From the NCBI GenBank assembly GCA_024516155.1, contig JAJJXM010000055.1:1-64000 (forward strand): DNA of 64,000 nt. Direction: 5' to 3'. Positions 22,601 to 33,031 of this stretch are shown one piece after another. The DNA comes from Pyronema omphalodes (taxonomy: Eukaryota; Ascomycota; Pezizomycetes; Pezizales; Pyronemataceae). The notes below the pieces were generated by a model. The model was not told the origin of the DNA, did not search any database, and was given only the letters and a program-made list of their open reading frames with translations. The first letter of the stretch is position 1, and each line of letters opens with the position of its first letter. A program made the translations under genes and the position numbers.

Positions 22601-23220
22601 GACCTACGTAGCTTGGTTGTTTTTCCAATACGAGTCCTTTCGGAGAAGAGTTTAATGAGAGGTATAATTCAGTACTGACAGGCAGTGACAGTGGATTGGA
22701 GTGTTTCCGATTCCCTGCCCGGAACAGTGGTGAGCTGTTAAGACAGCTAGTCTATGGCGAGTGACTGCCAGTGACTACACATGACTTGGGATATGGTTGA
22801 ATAAAGTCACCTACGGGTGACAGACTGTCCAATCTTCAGTATCCAAAAGAACATTAGGCCGGGAGCAGATGTGAAATTGGACTATTGCTTATGCTTTGGT
22901 CCAACAGATCCTATGTGGGGAACACTGGTTATGTCCTGTAGGACATGTCTGTCGTTATGTCCGTACTTCCTGTGTCTATAGTCCATACTGTTCACTTCTT
23001 TCTTTTATTTGAATATGAAATGATCAGGGTAGATCATATGTATCTATTTTAATTCCGTACTAAGCCACATAAGATAACATCATCCTGGAGCCTTCAGTAG
23101 CCGACGTCCCCCTCCTTTCCATCTTCATTCAACTCATCCTAAAAATCATCATCAAGACCAATTACTGCTCTCCGTTATTTCTTACACAGCAGCTTTAAAG
23201 CCTCAATAATCTACCGCTAC
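19651..23220. other. Long interval without a supported gene
   Basis: No frame with a recognisable domain. The most protein-like candidate is listed at 20751-21128. The rest (21170-23220) shows only short unrelated frames and no clear repeat. Genes made of small exons cannot be excluded by eye. Confidence 0.4.
20751..21128 (-). CDS. Hypothetical small protein with one possible membrane helix
   Basis: A 125-codon frame with an acidic N-terminus (MVEILDSREEWENITTE, then KVVEILDVELEEDLF) and a hydrophobic segment FILFASTVTFAAVFAGALVG at about residues 55-74, followed by polar sequence. The partial repetition of VEILD reflects a DNA direct repeat (AATCCAATATCTCTACCA). No family, splice evidence or neighbour supports it. 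It may be chance. Confidence 0.2.
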   Translation of the reverse strand: MVEILDSREEWENITTEQNKTSPPKFKVVEILDVELEEDLFILFASTVTFAAVFAGALVGNALHLHQRSTETPRRSQASRGEVPSTNFGSHPRALFSRQIYRGAPKLISTKQSTGIRPDIGPVWW

Positions 23221-23261
23221 TATCATTCAAGTAAAGTTGTATATGCGGAGTCGGTTGACTC

Positions 23262-23395
23262 GGGGTTGTATAAGTAGGGTTGTATAAGTAGGGTTGTATA
23301 AGTAGGGTTGTATAGGTAGGGTTGTATAAGTAGGATTGTATAAGCAGTGGTTGTATAAGCAGTGGTTGTATAAGCAGTGGTTGTATAAGCAGAAT
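23262..23395. repeat. Minisatellite, 14-15 bp TTGTATAAGTAGGG / TTGTATAAGCAGTGG units
   Basis: About six TTGTATAAGTAGGG units followed by four TTGTATAAGCAGTGG units. Degenerate relatives (GGATAAGTAGGGTT and similar) continue from about 23560 to 23945. The frames read as YNHCLYNH or TYTTL repeats and are not genes. Confidence 0.9.
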
Positions 23396-23559
23396 CGGAT
23401 AGTTACAGTTGATTTCCTATTTTTTATTATTTTTTTATTATTATCGGGAGACTGCAGTTTACGCTCAGGTGGATGCATCGGGTGGATGAGTCAGGTGGAG
23501 GAATGGGGTAGGCGAGTATGGTGGATGAATGGGGTATGTAAGTATGTTGTGTGAGTGGT

Positions 23560-23945
23560 TTTGGATACGTCGGGTAGGAAAATAGCGTAGGTAAATAGTG
23601 TAGGTGAATAGGGCTGTGTGAGTAATGTTAGGTGAGTAGGGTCGTGTAAATCGGGGTTGATATGCGGAGTTGGATAAGTAGGGTTGGATAAGTAGGGTTG
23701 GAAAAGTAGGGTTTGGGGTAGGGAGGCAGGGCAGGGTTGTGTAAGTTATGGTAAATAAGTAGAGTGGGTAATTAGGGTGGGTAATTAGGGTTCGTGACCC
23801 GGGGTTGGGGCGAATAACTAGGGCTGGATAAATAGGGTAGGTTGGATAAATAGGATAGGTTGGGTAAGTAGGGTTACGTAAGTAGGGTTGTATAAGTAGG
23901 GTAGGGCTAGATAGGATAGATAAATAGGGTAGAAAAGCAGGGGCA
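23560..23945. repeat. Degenerate minisatellite related to 23262-23395
   Basis: Many imperfect (G)TAAGTAGGGTTG(G/T)-like units, drifting in length (9-16 bp). Looks like an aged extension of the neighbouring array. Confidence 0.75.
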
Positions 23946-24312
23946 GAACCATGCACGGTAATTGAAATTCGATGATATGGAGTGTATTACAACTGATACG
24001 GATTTACCAACTCTGCCGCAAGATTCAAGTTGACAAACACATACCGTGACGCCGATTGCAATATTTTTCGAAAAAAACGAGAAGTTGATCAAGTCAAGAA
24101 TCATCACTAGTAATCTTAAGTTACTATACTATACAAAGGGTTGTCATAACAAAACTCCAAAAACAACAAAAGAGAAATATTAATTAACACCATCATTCTA
24201 TCGACTTAGTAGAATATAAAACGTGAACTCCTTGCAATTAATCCTTCCTGGTATGGTTATTCCGGATGATTTATTTTCAAGATGAAAGCTAACCACCACC
24301 ATCCTACCACCT

Positions 24313-24332
24313 CCCCCCCCCCCCCCCCCCCC
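24313..24332. repeat. C20 homopolymer past the PNS1-like gene
   Basis: C run on the + strand about 115 bp downstream of the - strand PNS1-like stop codon, so G-rich in the sense direction. Confidence 0.9.
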
Positions 24333-24446
24333 TCATATACAGCCTCTTACCGATTCTTCCTCTCTCTTTGCCTTCCCCTCCACCCTCCTCTTCCTTCTAT
24401 TGTTTCAATAAACCAATTCAGACACGGCCTCCTCCTACCATCCTCT

Positions 24447-26956
24447 CTAAGCCATAACCCCCTGCTGAACATCCGGGTAAACCCTAACAATTTGATCCCA
24501 CAAATCCGGGTGATCATTTCTGAGCACCTCAGGATCATGAGCCATACAAGTGAAGATAGTCGCAACACCACTCTTGATCGGTACCAAGAAAATATTGGCA
24601 ATCTGCAAACCAATAAGGAACGAGAAAGCGAGTACGACCGGAGTGAATCCTCCATCACGATTGTACGCCGGGTTAGTAAACTGTAGGTAAAGGTATGACA
24701 AAAGTGCACACAAGTAACCGACAAAGACTGCTCCCATGGTAAGAACAGGGTCGACGAGACAGTCGTTCACCAATGCGTCCATTCCGCGGTCTTTCATTAG
24801 GTTGAAGGTAGCCTTGGCAGCAGTGACGTAGGAGTCGCCGTATAATGCGATGTAGGAGTAGGCGTAGTGGTTGAAGTACTCGATGATCCATTGGAGACAG
24901 CCAAGGATACAGCCGACGACTGCGAACAAGCAGCATCCGATGATGTTTCCGTCCATAGCCTCGCCCTGCTGAGCGATTGAAGCAGCCTGTCTCAAAAGCT
25001 GAATGATGGCAACTAATAAAGATCCGAAACAGATGGAACCGAATGAAGTGGTCATGGCGCGCTTGAAGGCTCCGAGAGTCGGGTGCTTAGGGAGTCCAGT
25101 ACGGATACAGAAGTACCAGGATCCGTAAACTCCGGAGACAGAGACATGAAGGACGTTCTTGATGACTTCGGAGAGCCAGTAGAAGCCGAAGGTAACAAAG
25201 ACAAGGATACCAATCAAAGCTCCAGAAGAACAGTTTCCACCCTTCACATTACATGCAGGGTTGTTGACCGAGGGCAAGAACTTGATGTAGACTGAGACGA
25301 AGGTAACGGCGAACCAGGCACCTGCAACAATTGCCGCCAAACCTCCCAAAGCGGAGACTCGGAAAACATGCCCGAAGCGCTTGGAGATATCGATGGCGGT
25401 TTGTAACATTAAGACTGAGAACGGCATCCTGGAACGCCATGACCAGAAGCAGAAGGCGTAGAACACAGAGAAAATTAGGAAGACGATCGCGGCGGAGTAG
25501 TATTTCCGGTAAAAGTAGTAGACGGCGGTTGCAAATCCGAGAACGACGCTAAAGGAGGTTAGCCATTTGTTATTAATAAGGCTTTAGATTTCTTACTTGA
25601 GGATACCGGTGATGTAAATCAACTTTTTAGTGAAGGTCCGTGCAATCCAAAAGTATATGGATGACACAACAAACGCAAGTGCAAGAATGAACGCGAATAG
25701 AATCACAGTGTTGGTCGATAGCTACGCAAGTCAACACCACTATCCAAAATACTTCCAAAGAGCTACTCACTCCGAAATTGTTTCTGCCATCTTTAATTCC
25801 TTTTCCGTTGGTTGGTGCGGTTGCACGGTAGGCATTAATTGAGATTCCGCTCACAACAATCAACCCAGAGGAACAAATCAAGAATAAAATAGCGGCCCAA
25901 AGATCCCGGTATTTCGGCTTTGAGATCGCAAATTTCTCCTCGAATGTTTGATACGGTGGGGGTGGATCTTGAACGTGATCGAACTGCTGTTGTGGTGGCG
26001 GATGATTATAGTTCTGAGGTGGCGGCTGACTGTAATTCTGTGGAGGCGGTTGTGGCGGCGGTCCGTAGTTCATTGGTGGCTGTTGAGGGGGCATCTGGTA
26101 CAGTCGACTCGGTCTATAAGGGTACGCCGGGACCGAAGGGGTGTACCCTTATATGATGTATATTCTTAAAGACCGAGGGGCTTGGCACGAGTGATTGATC
26201 AAGATGCACAGATCTGGGGTAGTGCGGAGGTAAGTGGAGTCCTAGCGCCACACAAATTGCACCATAGCCACACGAATTGCACTATAGCCACATCACCAGC
26301 TGCCCCACTGTATAAGGGTACCATACAAAGTTTCGGCATTTTCATAAGGATATTCTAGTACAGTCGACTCGGGTTATAAGGATACTATCTATAAGAATAC
26401 CCACTGTAGAAGGGTACCTACCGCGGTCCCGACGGTCTTTGTATGGTTATTAAGGGTATCACAGTGTACTAGAATATCCTTATGAAAATGCCGAAAATTT
26501 GTATGGTACCCTTATACAGTGGGGCAGCTGGTGATGTGGCTATAGTGCAATTCGTGTGGCTATAGTGCAATTTGTGTGGCGCTAGGACTCCACTTACCTC
26601 CGCACTACCCCAGATCTGTGCATCTTGATCAATCACTCGTGCCAAGCCCCTCGGTCTTTAAGAATATACATCATATAAGGGTACACCCCTTCGGTCCCGG
26701 CGTACCCTTATAGACCGAGTCGACTGTACACTGTGATACCCTTAATTCCCATACAAAAACCGTCGGGACCGCGGCAGGTACCCTTCTACAGTGGGTATTC
26801 TTATAGATAGTATCCTTATAACCCGAGTCGACTGTATTGTTGTTGGCCATTGTATGGATTGCCATATTGTTGTGGTGGTGGTCCGTACTGGTTTGGTGCT
26901 GGTGAGTAGCCTCCGTATTGTTGATTGGGAGGCGGGGCGTAGTAGTTGTTCGCCAT
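24447..26956 (-). CDS. PNS1: Choline-transporter-like protein (PNS1/CTL family), exon 1 carrying a MITE
   Basis: Multi-pass membrane protein of the CTL/SLC44 family; yeast Pns1 is its namesake. Exons on the - strand: 26837-26956 joined across the inserted element to 25771-26098, then 25597-25721 and 24447-25548, with introns of 49 bp (25722-25770) and 48 bp (25549-25596). The N-terminus is Q/P/Y/N-rich (MANNYYAPPPNQQYGG). About ten hydrophobic segments follow from LWAAILFLICSSGLIVVSG. Family marks: SVSGVYGSWYFC, AFKRAMTTSFGSICFGSLL, HYAYSYIALYGDSYVTAAKATFNLMKDRG and a C-terminal RVYPDVQQG. The MITE (736 bp with its TA) shifts the frame, but an in-frame ATG at 26094 lies directly after it, so a protein lacking about 40 disordered residues could still be made. 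Confidence 0.9.
26101..26834. mobile_element. Compound MITE with interlocked inverted repeats, TA target
   Basis: Bounded by TA at 26099-26100 and 26835-26836, starting CAGTCGACTCGG and ending CCGAGTCGACTG, consistent with a Tc1/mariner-pogo type element. Inside are four TA-separated blocks: A (26101 to about 26354), B (to about 26471), a near-perfect reverse complement of A (to about 26726) and a near-perfect reverse complement of B (to 26834). No transposase. It lies in the first coding exon of the PNS1-like gene; the empty site would read CAACAATACCAGATG in frame. Confidence 0.85.
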
Positions 26957-29354
26957 GTGTTGATCTGGCGATGTACTCGTACCGTAGCAGACGAAATCGA
27001 CGAAATCTCAAAGAACGAACGCGTCGCAGAAGTTGTGGAAGTGGAAGATCAGAGTAACGAACGGGACAGAGGAAGTGAGGGGTAGATATTGAACCTTATT
27101 TTTCCTCCCTGCTTCGATGCTAGGCAGCTTGAAATGCATTGGGGATCAAATAGAGCTTGAGTTAGTTGTATGACGACAGCATATTTTAAACATCCCTGTT
27201 CACATCGCAGATCCACATCGCTACTGCCCATTCTTCCCACAACGTGCAACAAATGCTGTGAGGCCATGTGAAACAACACTTGGAATGTTCATATCCGTTC
27301 TTTATAAATTTTGAAACTTAAAATCATTCAAAGGTTGAATATTCATACAAATATCAGCATTCCTGACAGGTTTGAAATGTAGAATCAATAGCATCACAAC
27401 TGTTTCAAGACGGAAAGCCCTGCCATGCCAAGTCTCTGGGCAAGTCTGGGCGGATTCAGATGACGACGGCATCCGGGTTAAAACGTTCGAACTGGCTAGG
27501 CCTGTCTTTAGGACGTCGTCACCACAAATATGGTGGGGGACACCAAGTCACAACAAGTGTGGACTGAAATCTACAATTGTTGGCCACCGCGACCGGGGGG
27601 CGACAGGGATTAAAATGCGTCCGAGTGACACTCGGTGATTCAGAGTTTTTCTAGGTTGTCACACCGCGTTGCCCATAGTGCGGAAACATCGCATCGGAGG
27701 GGCATGGGTGATGATCTAGCTTAGTCAGCATGTATTAGTCACTGCATGTAGCCAATCAAGCGTGATTTTGTTGTTCCGTCTGGGCATAACTCGGTATATC
27801 TTGGCACAAAAACACCATCTACATATTTTCTCCGCCCATACAAAATACAGGGGTTTTTAAAACCTTTCAGCCCATTCACTTTTGACTTAAATTGATTTTG
27901 GCCCAATATAAGTTGTTCTCCGTCAACTTCTCTTTCAATCTTATCGAACCGTTTTCAAATCGGAGTGGTTGTGGTTGGTGTGAAAGATTTGGGGTGTTGC
28001 TGCAATATTTGTCGTTGCGATGTGTCGGGACTTGGTGTCCCCCACCATACGTCTGATCGCGACGCGTTAAGACAGGAATCTGGAATTTCCAAGTGCATTT
28101 TGACATTCGTCGTCGCGAAGAATGCGATCATCTGCGCGCGGGATGCAAAGGGGTTCGCTGAATCTCGCAGCCGTGGATTCTCGTCCATACATCGCCCCGT
28201 CAGTGCAGACAAGCTTTTCAGTGTTTCATGATGGGGGCTTGGCACCTGTTCTCAAGATCCTGGCGGCTTTAAATGAACTTCGGCGACATGTCATACCAAG
28301 CCATGCATGCAGTGCTAAGGTAAAAGTTGCTTAGCTTGCAGCCAGATCCTCCCCGGCTTTGCCCTATGTCTTAGATCGAGCACAGGGTTGCCAGAGACCT
28401 GCCCTGAGGGTACATGTGAAGTTACGCAAGTGCAACGTTCGAACCATCAAGAGCCAACAATGTTCCTCTCATTGCTATTGATATTTGTACTTCGGTTACA
28501 AAAAGCCATTCGTTTATAAACCCGGTGACTGAGGAATTTCAAACTCACGGTAAAGTGGCAATTCAATTTGAAGAGTGGGTTACAGGTGCGTGCGCACGCG
28601 GAGGCCCAGCCTGTAGGCAACATGATAAATTACTTGTCTGAGGCTCATAATTATTTGGTTTACTGATGAAAAGAGGCCGTGGTAGTGGAAGTTGGAAAGC
28701 TATGTAGAATACACGCCACTCTCGGGTGATCAATTAAGCGACAACCGGCTACTCAGGTACTATGTATACAATGACGAGTGCGGTGCTCTATTAACTGTCA
28801 CTACAGTCCACTGTAGTATTACTACACACAACTTCTGTTCCTCAAATAAGTTCAGTTACCACGATAACTAGCTTTCATTAACCAACAAATATCCTCTACT
28901 GATCACCATTAAAATCATCTACCACAAAACTCTTGAACTCAGACCTCCCAACCGTATAGCTAGTTTACCTGGTACAATCGTAAACCAGGTAAACTGAACT
29001 GACAATTCACAGTTAGTTGGTGCAGTTTTGGTGTCCCGGATACATAGTTGGTTCAGTTTGGAGGGGTCCCTAGAACCAGGTAACTGAAGTGCACTGATTA
29101 AATGGACTCAATAAATACAAACCAGTTTGACCGCATCGGGAACCAGTACATGCGGGAATAAATCATGTATCAACCTCGTTTGAACCCACCGGTGGATGAG
29201 TCTGCCAGTATCTAAACCCTCCTCGATCAACTATTCTAGTAACCAGGTTTCCCAACCTTTACGAAATGGCGGTGAACATGCTCTCGGTTCTCGCAATGAC
29301 TGCCAAGCTTGACCTGCTGTTTTCCAAATGCAAGATGATCATTATATAGGACCG
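26957..29354. other. Intergenic; upstream region of PNS1-like gene, diverged repeats
   Basis: 26957-27100 is the likely promoter and leader of the PNS1-like gene. The rest lacks a supported gene. 27490-28060 holds a diverged inverted repeat listed separately. 28960-29200 is rich in AACCAGTT/CCAGGTAAACT-like words similar to those near 12700-12860. Confidence 0.5.
27490..28060. repeat. Diverged inverted repeat around TATGGTGGGGGACACC
   Basis: ATATGGTGGGGGACACCAAGTC near 27524 and its reverse complement near 28028-28048. Weaker matching extends outward on the left and inward on the right (CCTGTCTT...ACGTCG against CCTGTCTTAACGCGTCG). Probably an old inverted pair of one repeat. Nature unknown. 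Confidence 0.5.
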
Positions 29355-29462
29355 TTCAGGGGTCTGCGGTCTAGATGGTGGTTCGGGGGTCACTGGGCTT
29401 GCCGATCCAGTCGGTTCTTGTTCGATATGTTCTCCGAGCGCTTTTAGCTGGAAGGACGCCAC
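29355..29462 (-). pseudogene. Element E gag start, truncated (copy B)
   Basis: Identical start MASFQLKALGEHIEQEPTGS to the gag at 4604. Homology ends near 29355, after PSRPQTPE, where unrelated DNA begins. This is the left breakpoint of the duplicated nest. The untranslated leader up to 29683 also matches copy A. Confidence 0.85.
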
Positions 29463-29683
29463 TGTGTGCGTCTACTTATGGGTGTTTTCCGATTTTCGTG
29501 CCGCGTTGGGTGTCGTACACAGGACGCAATCAAATATCAGAATCCGTATCCACAGGTTACTGTCGACAGGCAGCGCGGGGTTTTGGCGAAGGGCGGGGCG
29601 GTGGCGGCTTGGAGAAGGCTTGGAGATTGGGAATGGGCGAGCGTTTGCTGGGAAATCACAGGTGAGTTGAGAAGAGATGGGAA

Positions 29684-31358
29684 TGTCACAAGGCAACTTT
29701 TGTAGATAGGATTATAGTGAATAGAAACTTGATTGCATGAAGAAAATAAACTACGTACAAATTTCCTCCTCTTATACTTGTTCCTTCATGACCCGTGACT
29801 CAGCATTCTCCGCCTGCGGAGAATGCTCCAATGCTAACCGCCGTGATAACTAAATACATGACCAACATCCCCCACCACTGCCAACCGCCGTAATTCCAAA
29901 TAATAGAACAAGGGAACAATACATACCAAAAGATAACTACCCTGCTAACCGCTGTAATTCCAAATAACAAAGAAACAGTAGATACCAAAAAGATAACTTG
30001 CTAACCGCCGAAAGTCCAAATACTAAAGAAACAATACATACCAAAATGATAACTACCTTGCTAACCGCCGTAATTCCAAATACATAATAAATAAGTGAAA
30101 GATTCCAACATTTGCCTAACCGCCGTGATAGCTAAAATAATCCCAAATAATAAATAATACCTAACATATGAAAATCCCCGGCAAGGCGCCCAAATAATGA
30201 AGAAACAGTAGATACCAAGAAGATAACTTGCTAACCGCCGTAAGTCCAAATACTAAGGGTGCGTCTGGATAGCAGAATGCAGGGTTCTTCCGTTACAAGA
30301 GACCATCCGTTTACGGTCGGAAACGGACTCTGCAATCTAACGGACAAGTTTGCCAAACACAAAAGTCCAGATCAGATGAGTTATCCAAACACAGAGGTGA
30401 ACTTACTTTAGAACGCAGGGCATAAGCACGGGTCGGAAACTTTTCCCCGCTGAGGATCTTGCCCAAAATCCTCGGTCGCGGGAGACATTACCATACACTC
30501 TCCGGCACAATTCTCGGTCGCAGCTCCACAACCGTGTCAACTCAATCAGAACCACCCGAATCACGACCCAGATCATTTCCCATACTCTCGCCTGCACAGT
30601 TGTCCGTCGCAACCCCACAACCCTCCTTGACTAACCGTGAGTAAAACTGTTGGGCTGAATAGATCACCCATTTTGTGTAGGAGCAACGCAAATACGGTTC
30701 GGGTGTTGGATATTTCCGAGGTGTTTGTGGTTTGGGAATGATGGATATCGCGGTTAGGGTAACACTGAAAGAGAAGTATGAAAAAAAAAATTTTTTTTTG
30801 GTTAGTCACGGAAATTTTGGGCGGGATGAAGCACGTGATGCGAGCAATTTTTCATTTTTGTAGGACGTGGTTCCGTAACGGACATGAAAAGTACCTCGAG
30901 AGGTACTTTCTTGTGACGGACAATTTCTTAGCGACGTAACGGACGCTTTCATTAAGGAAAGGAGCAAATCGTCCTTTCCAAACACCCCAAAATTTTGCAT
31001 AACGGAGGGACCCCTGTTAACGGACAAAACCGCCCATTTTCGGCGTATCCAGACGCGCCCTAAAGAAACAATACATACCAAAATGATAACTACCTTGCTA
31101 ACCGCCGTAATTCCAAATACATAATAAATAAGTGAAAGATTCCAACATTTGCCTAACCGCCGTGATAGCTAAAATAATCTCAAATCATAAATAATTCCTA
31201 ACATATGAAAATCCACGGCAAGGGGCCCAGCCCCTTGCCCTAACCCTATCCCTATCACTTCATCATTGCGTAGCGGGTTGCTAGGGTGATGGTAACCACC
31301 CATAGCCCTGCGGTGGTGACGGCGGAGGCCAGGAGCATATCACGGGAGCGTTGTGACA
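29684..31358 (-). mobile_element. 5' LTR of element E (copy B), split by a Harbinger-type element
   Basis: Opens TGTCACAAGG and closes GTTGTGACA on the + strand, as in copy A. It has one tandem unit fewer and no family G LTR. Without the inserted 804-bp element and its TAA duplication it is about 868 bp. It joins element C integrase at exactly the same base as copy A. Confidence 0.8.
30257..31060. mobile_element. PIF/Harbinger-type non-autonomous element, 804 bp
   Basis: Ends GGGTGCGTCTGGATA and TATCCAGACGCGCCC, flanked by TAA on both sides (30254-30256, 31061-31063). Copy A shows the empty site AATACTAAAGAAAC (5391 region), so the boundaries and the 3-bp TAA duplication are directly visible. 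TWA duplications and GGG/CCC ends fit PIF/Harbinger. The longest internal frame is about 75 codons, without transposase motifs. An A/T run lies at 30779-30798. Confidence 0.88.
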
Positions 31359-32439
31359 GTGGGACTCCAGCTCTATGGACTTCATCACCGGGTCACCAGA
31401 AGTCGGAGGGGACAAGACATTGTGGGTAATTGTTGACCGTTTAACAAAGATGGCACACATCGGGGCCTGCAAAGGGACCATGACCCCCCAAGACCTAGCG
31501 GAAGGGTTCGTCCAACACGCCGTGTGCCCTCACGGCCTTCCAGGCAGCATTGTGTCGGATCGAGGGTCACTATTCACATCGAAATTTTGGAAACAGATTA
31601 TGGAAACTATGGGCACCACTCGAAGCCTCAGTACGTCCTTCCACCCAGAAACTGATGGACAAACGGAGAGAACAAACGCTACCCTCGAGCAATACCTCCG
31701 AGCCTATTGCAACTACCAACAAGACAACTAGATGACCCTCCTGCCCATCGCGGAATTCTGTTACAATAACACCAAATCAGAAAAATTGGGCCTGACGCCC
31801 TTCTTTGCTAATTACTGATACCACCCCCGATTCCAACCAGACCTTAGTTCCACAAGAGAGGCCACGCTCGAAGCTCTCATGTACATCAGCACGTTGGAAA
31901 ATTTACACCAACAACTACAAGCAGATATACAACGGGCGCAGTCAGAACAGGCGGAACAAGCTAACAAAAAAAGGAAACCAGACCCTCTCCTAACCGTAGG
32001 AGATAAGGTCTGGTTGAAAAGAAAATACATAAAGACAAATCTCCCGTCAAGCAAGCTAGATCATAAGCTTCTTGGCCCTTACTCAATCGTGGAAAAAATA
32101 GGAACCAAAGCCTATAAGTTAGCCCTTCCCCCCGGCAGAAAACTCCACCCGGTTTTTCACTTATCTCTACCTCAACTGGCGACAACGAAATACCTGCCTA
32201 TCCCCGGTCACGTCAAACCCCCCCCACCGGCTATCATTGTCGACGGACAACAGGAGTGGGAGGTAGAAGAAACCGTAGACTCTCGACGATCCCGAAACCG
32301 TCTCCAATACCGGGTCAAGTGGAAAGGATTCCACGACGAAGACAAAGCCTGGTACCCCGCCAGAAATTACGATAACGCCCCGGAAGTAATGGCGGAATAC
32401 CATCGAAAATACCCCGGGAAACCTTCCCCTCAAAATTAA
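31359..32439 (+). pseudogene. Element C integrase C-terminal part with chromodomain (copy B)
   Basis: Same content as 7339-8419: SMDFITGSPEVGG, VSDRGSLFTSKFW, QTERTNATLEQYL, then HPVFHLSLPQ and a chromodomain (EWEVEETVDSRRSRNRLQYRVKWKGF...WYPARNYDN) ending in TAA at 32437. The C-terminal half is better kept than in copy A (no stop before the chromodomain). The core has TGG to TAG at 31730 and a TGA near 31816. The upstream part was replaced by the insertion of element E. Confidence 0.88.
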
Positions 32440-32442
32440 GAA

Positions 32443-32802
32443 ATGAGTTACTACTCCCGGGAAGATACCCCGGAAGAGACGTCGGGCCCGAACCACGATC
32501 TCCCTCCCTCGTTACCTTTCCTCAATTTACCCCGCGAAAATATCCACTGGACGTTCTGTCAGGAACGTCATTGCACCCACCACCAACAAGAAAAACAACA
32601 GAAAAACCCCTTCAAACCCTCCGGAGAAAACAGATACCCCGCCGACCACTGCTACTGCAGCGAAACCCATTCCCCCGAACTCGATGAAATTGTCCAAGTA
32701 CAACGCCTCAACCCTCGAAAAGCCTGCCGACGTTGGCAACAAGGCCGCCGTATCTGCCACGGCTGCGGATTCCTGTTCCATCCGACCAACCACGCCGAAT
32801 GA
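32443..32802 (+). CDS. Extra Cys/His-rich ORF downstream of pol in element C (copy B)
   Basis: 119 codons (MSYYSREDTPEETSGP onward), beginning 3 nt after the pol stop and in its frame, so readthrough or reinitiation could express it. Cys/His pattern: FCQERHCTHH, DHCYCSETH, ACRRW and ICHGCGFLFHPTNH, the last resembling a CXXC plus two-His metal site. Intact in both copies, unlike the neighbouring integrase; most differences between copies are single substitutions. No signal peptide or membrane helix. A nucleic-acid-binding accessory protein is a reasonable guess from the Cys, Arg and position alone. No family was recognised. Confidence 0.6.
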   Translation: MSYYSREDTPEETSGPNHDLPPSLPFLNLPRENIHWTFCQERHCTHHQQEKQQKNPFKPSGENRYPADHCYCSETHSPELDEIVQVQRLNPRKACRRWQQGRRICHGCGFLFHPTNHAE

Positions 32803-33031
32803 TGCCTCGTCTCCAACCGAACCACCTCTACTCTGACCCAAAGCCCACCCACGAACCCCAACCAAACTCCGGAGTTCCCTCCGAACGAACCCCGCTTCCA
32901 ACGCTCCCCCCAACAACAATCTGACCCAATTCCCCGATCGAAACCGCCACTCTAAAAATCCCACGAAACCCTTATGAGATCACCACACCCGAGAAGCCTC
33001 GTCGGAGCCTCGGACCTGGAGAGGGGGCTAT

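Noticed and set aside
23227..23956. Frames reading YNHCLYNH and Pro/Tyr-rich repeats
   Set aside because: Products of the TTGTATAAGTAGGG minisatellite and its decayed extension.
25630..26169. + strand frames over the PNS1-like gene
   Set aside because: Shadows of the well-supported - strand exons and introns.
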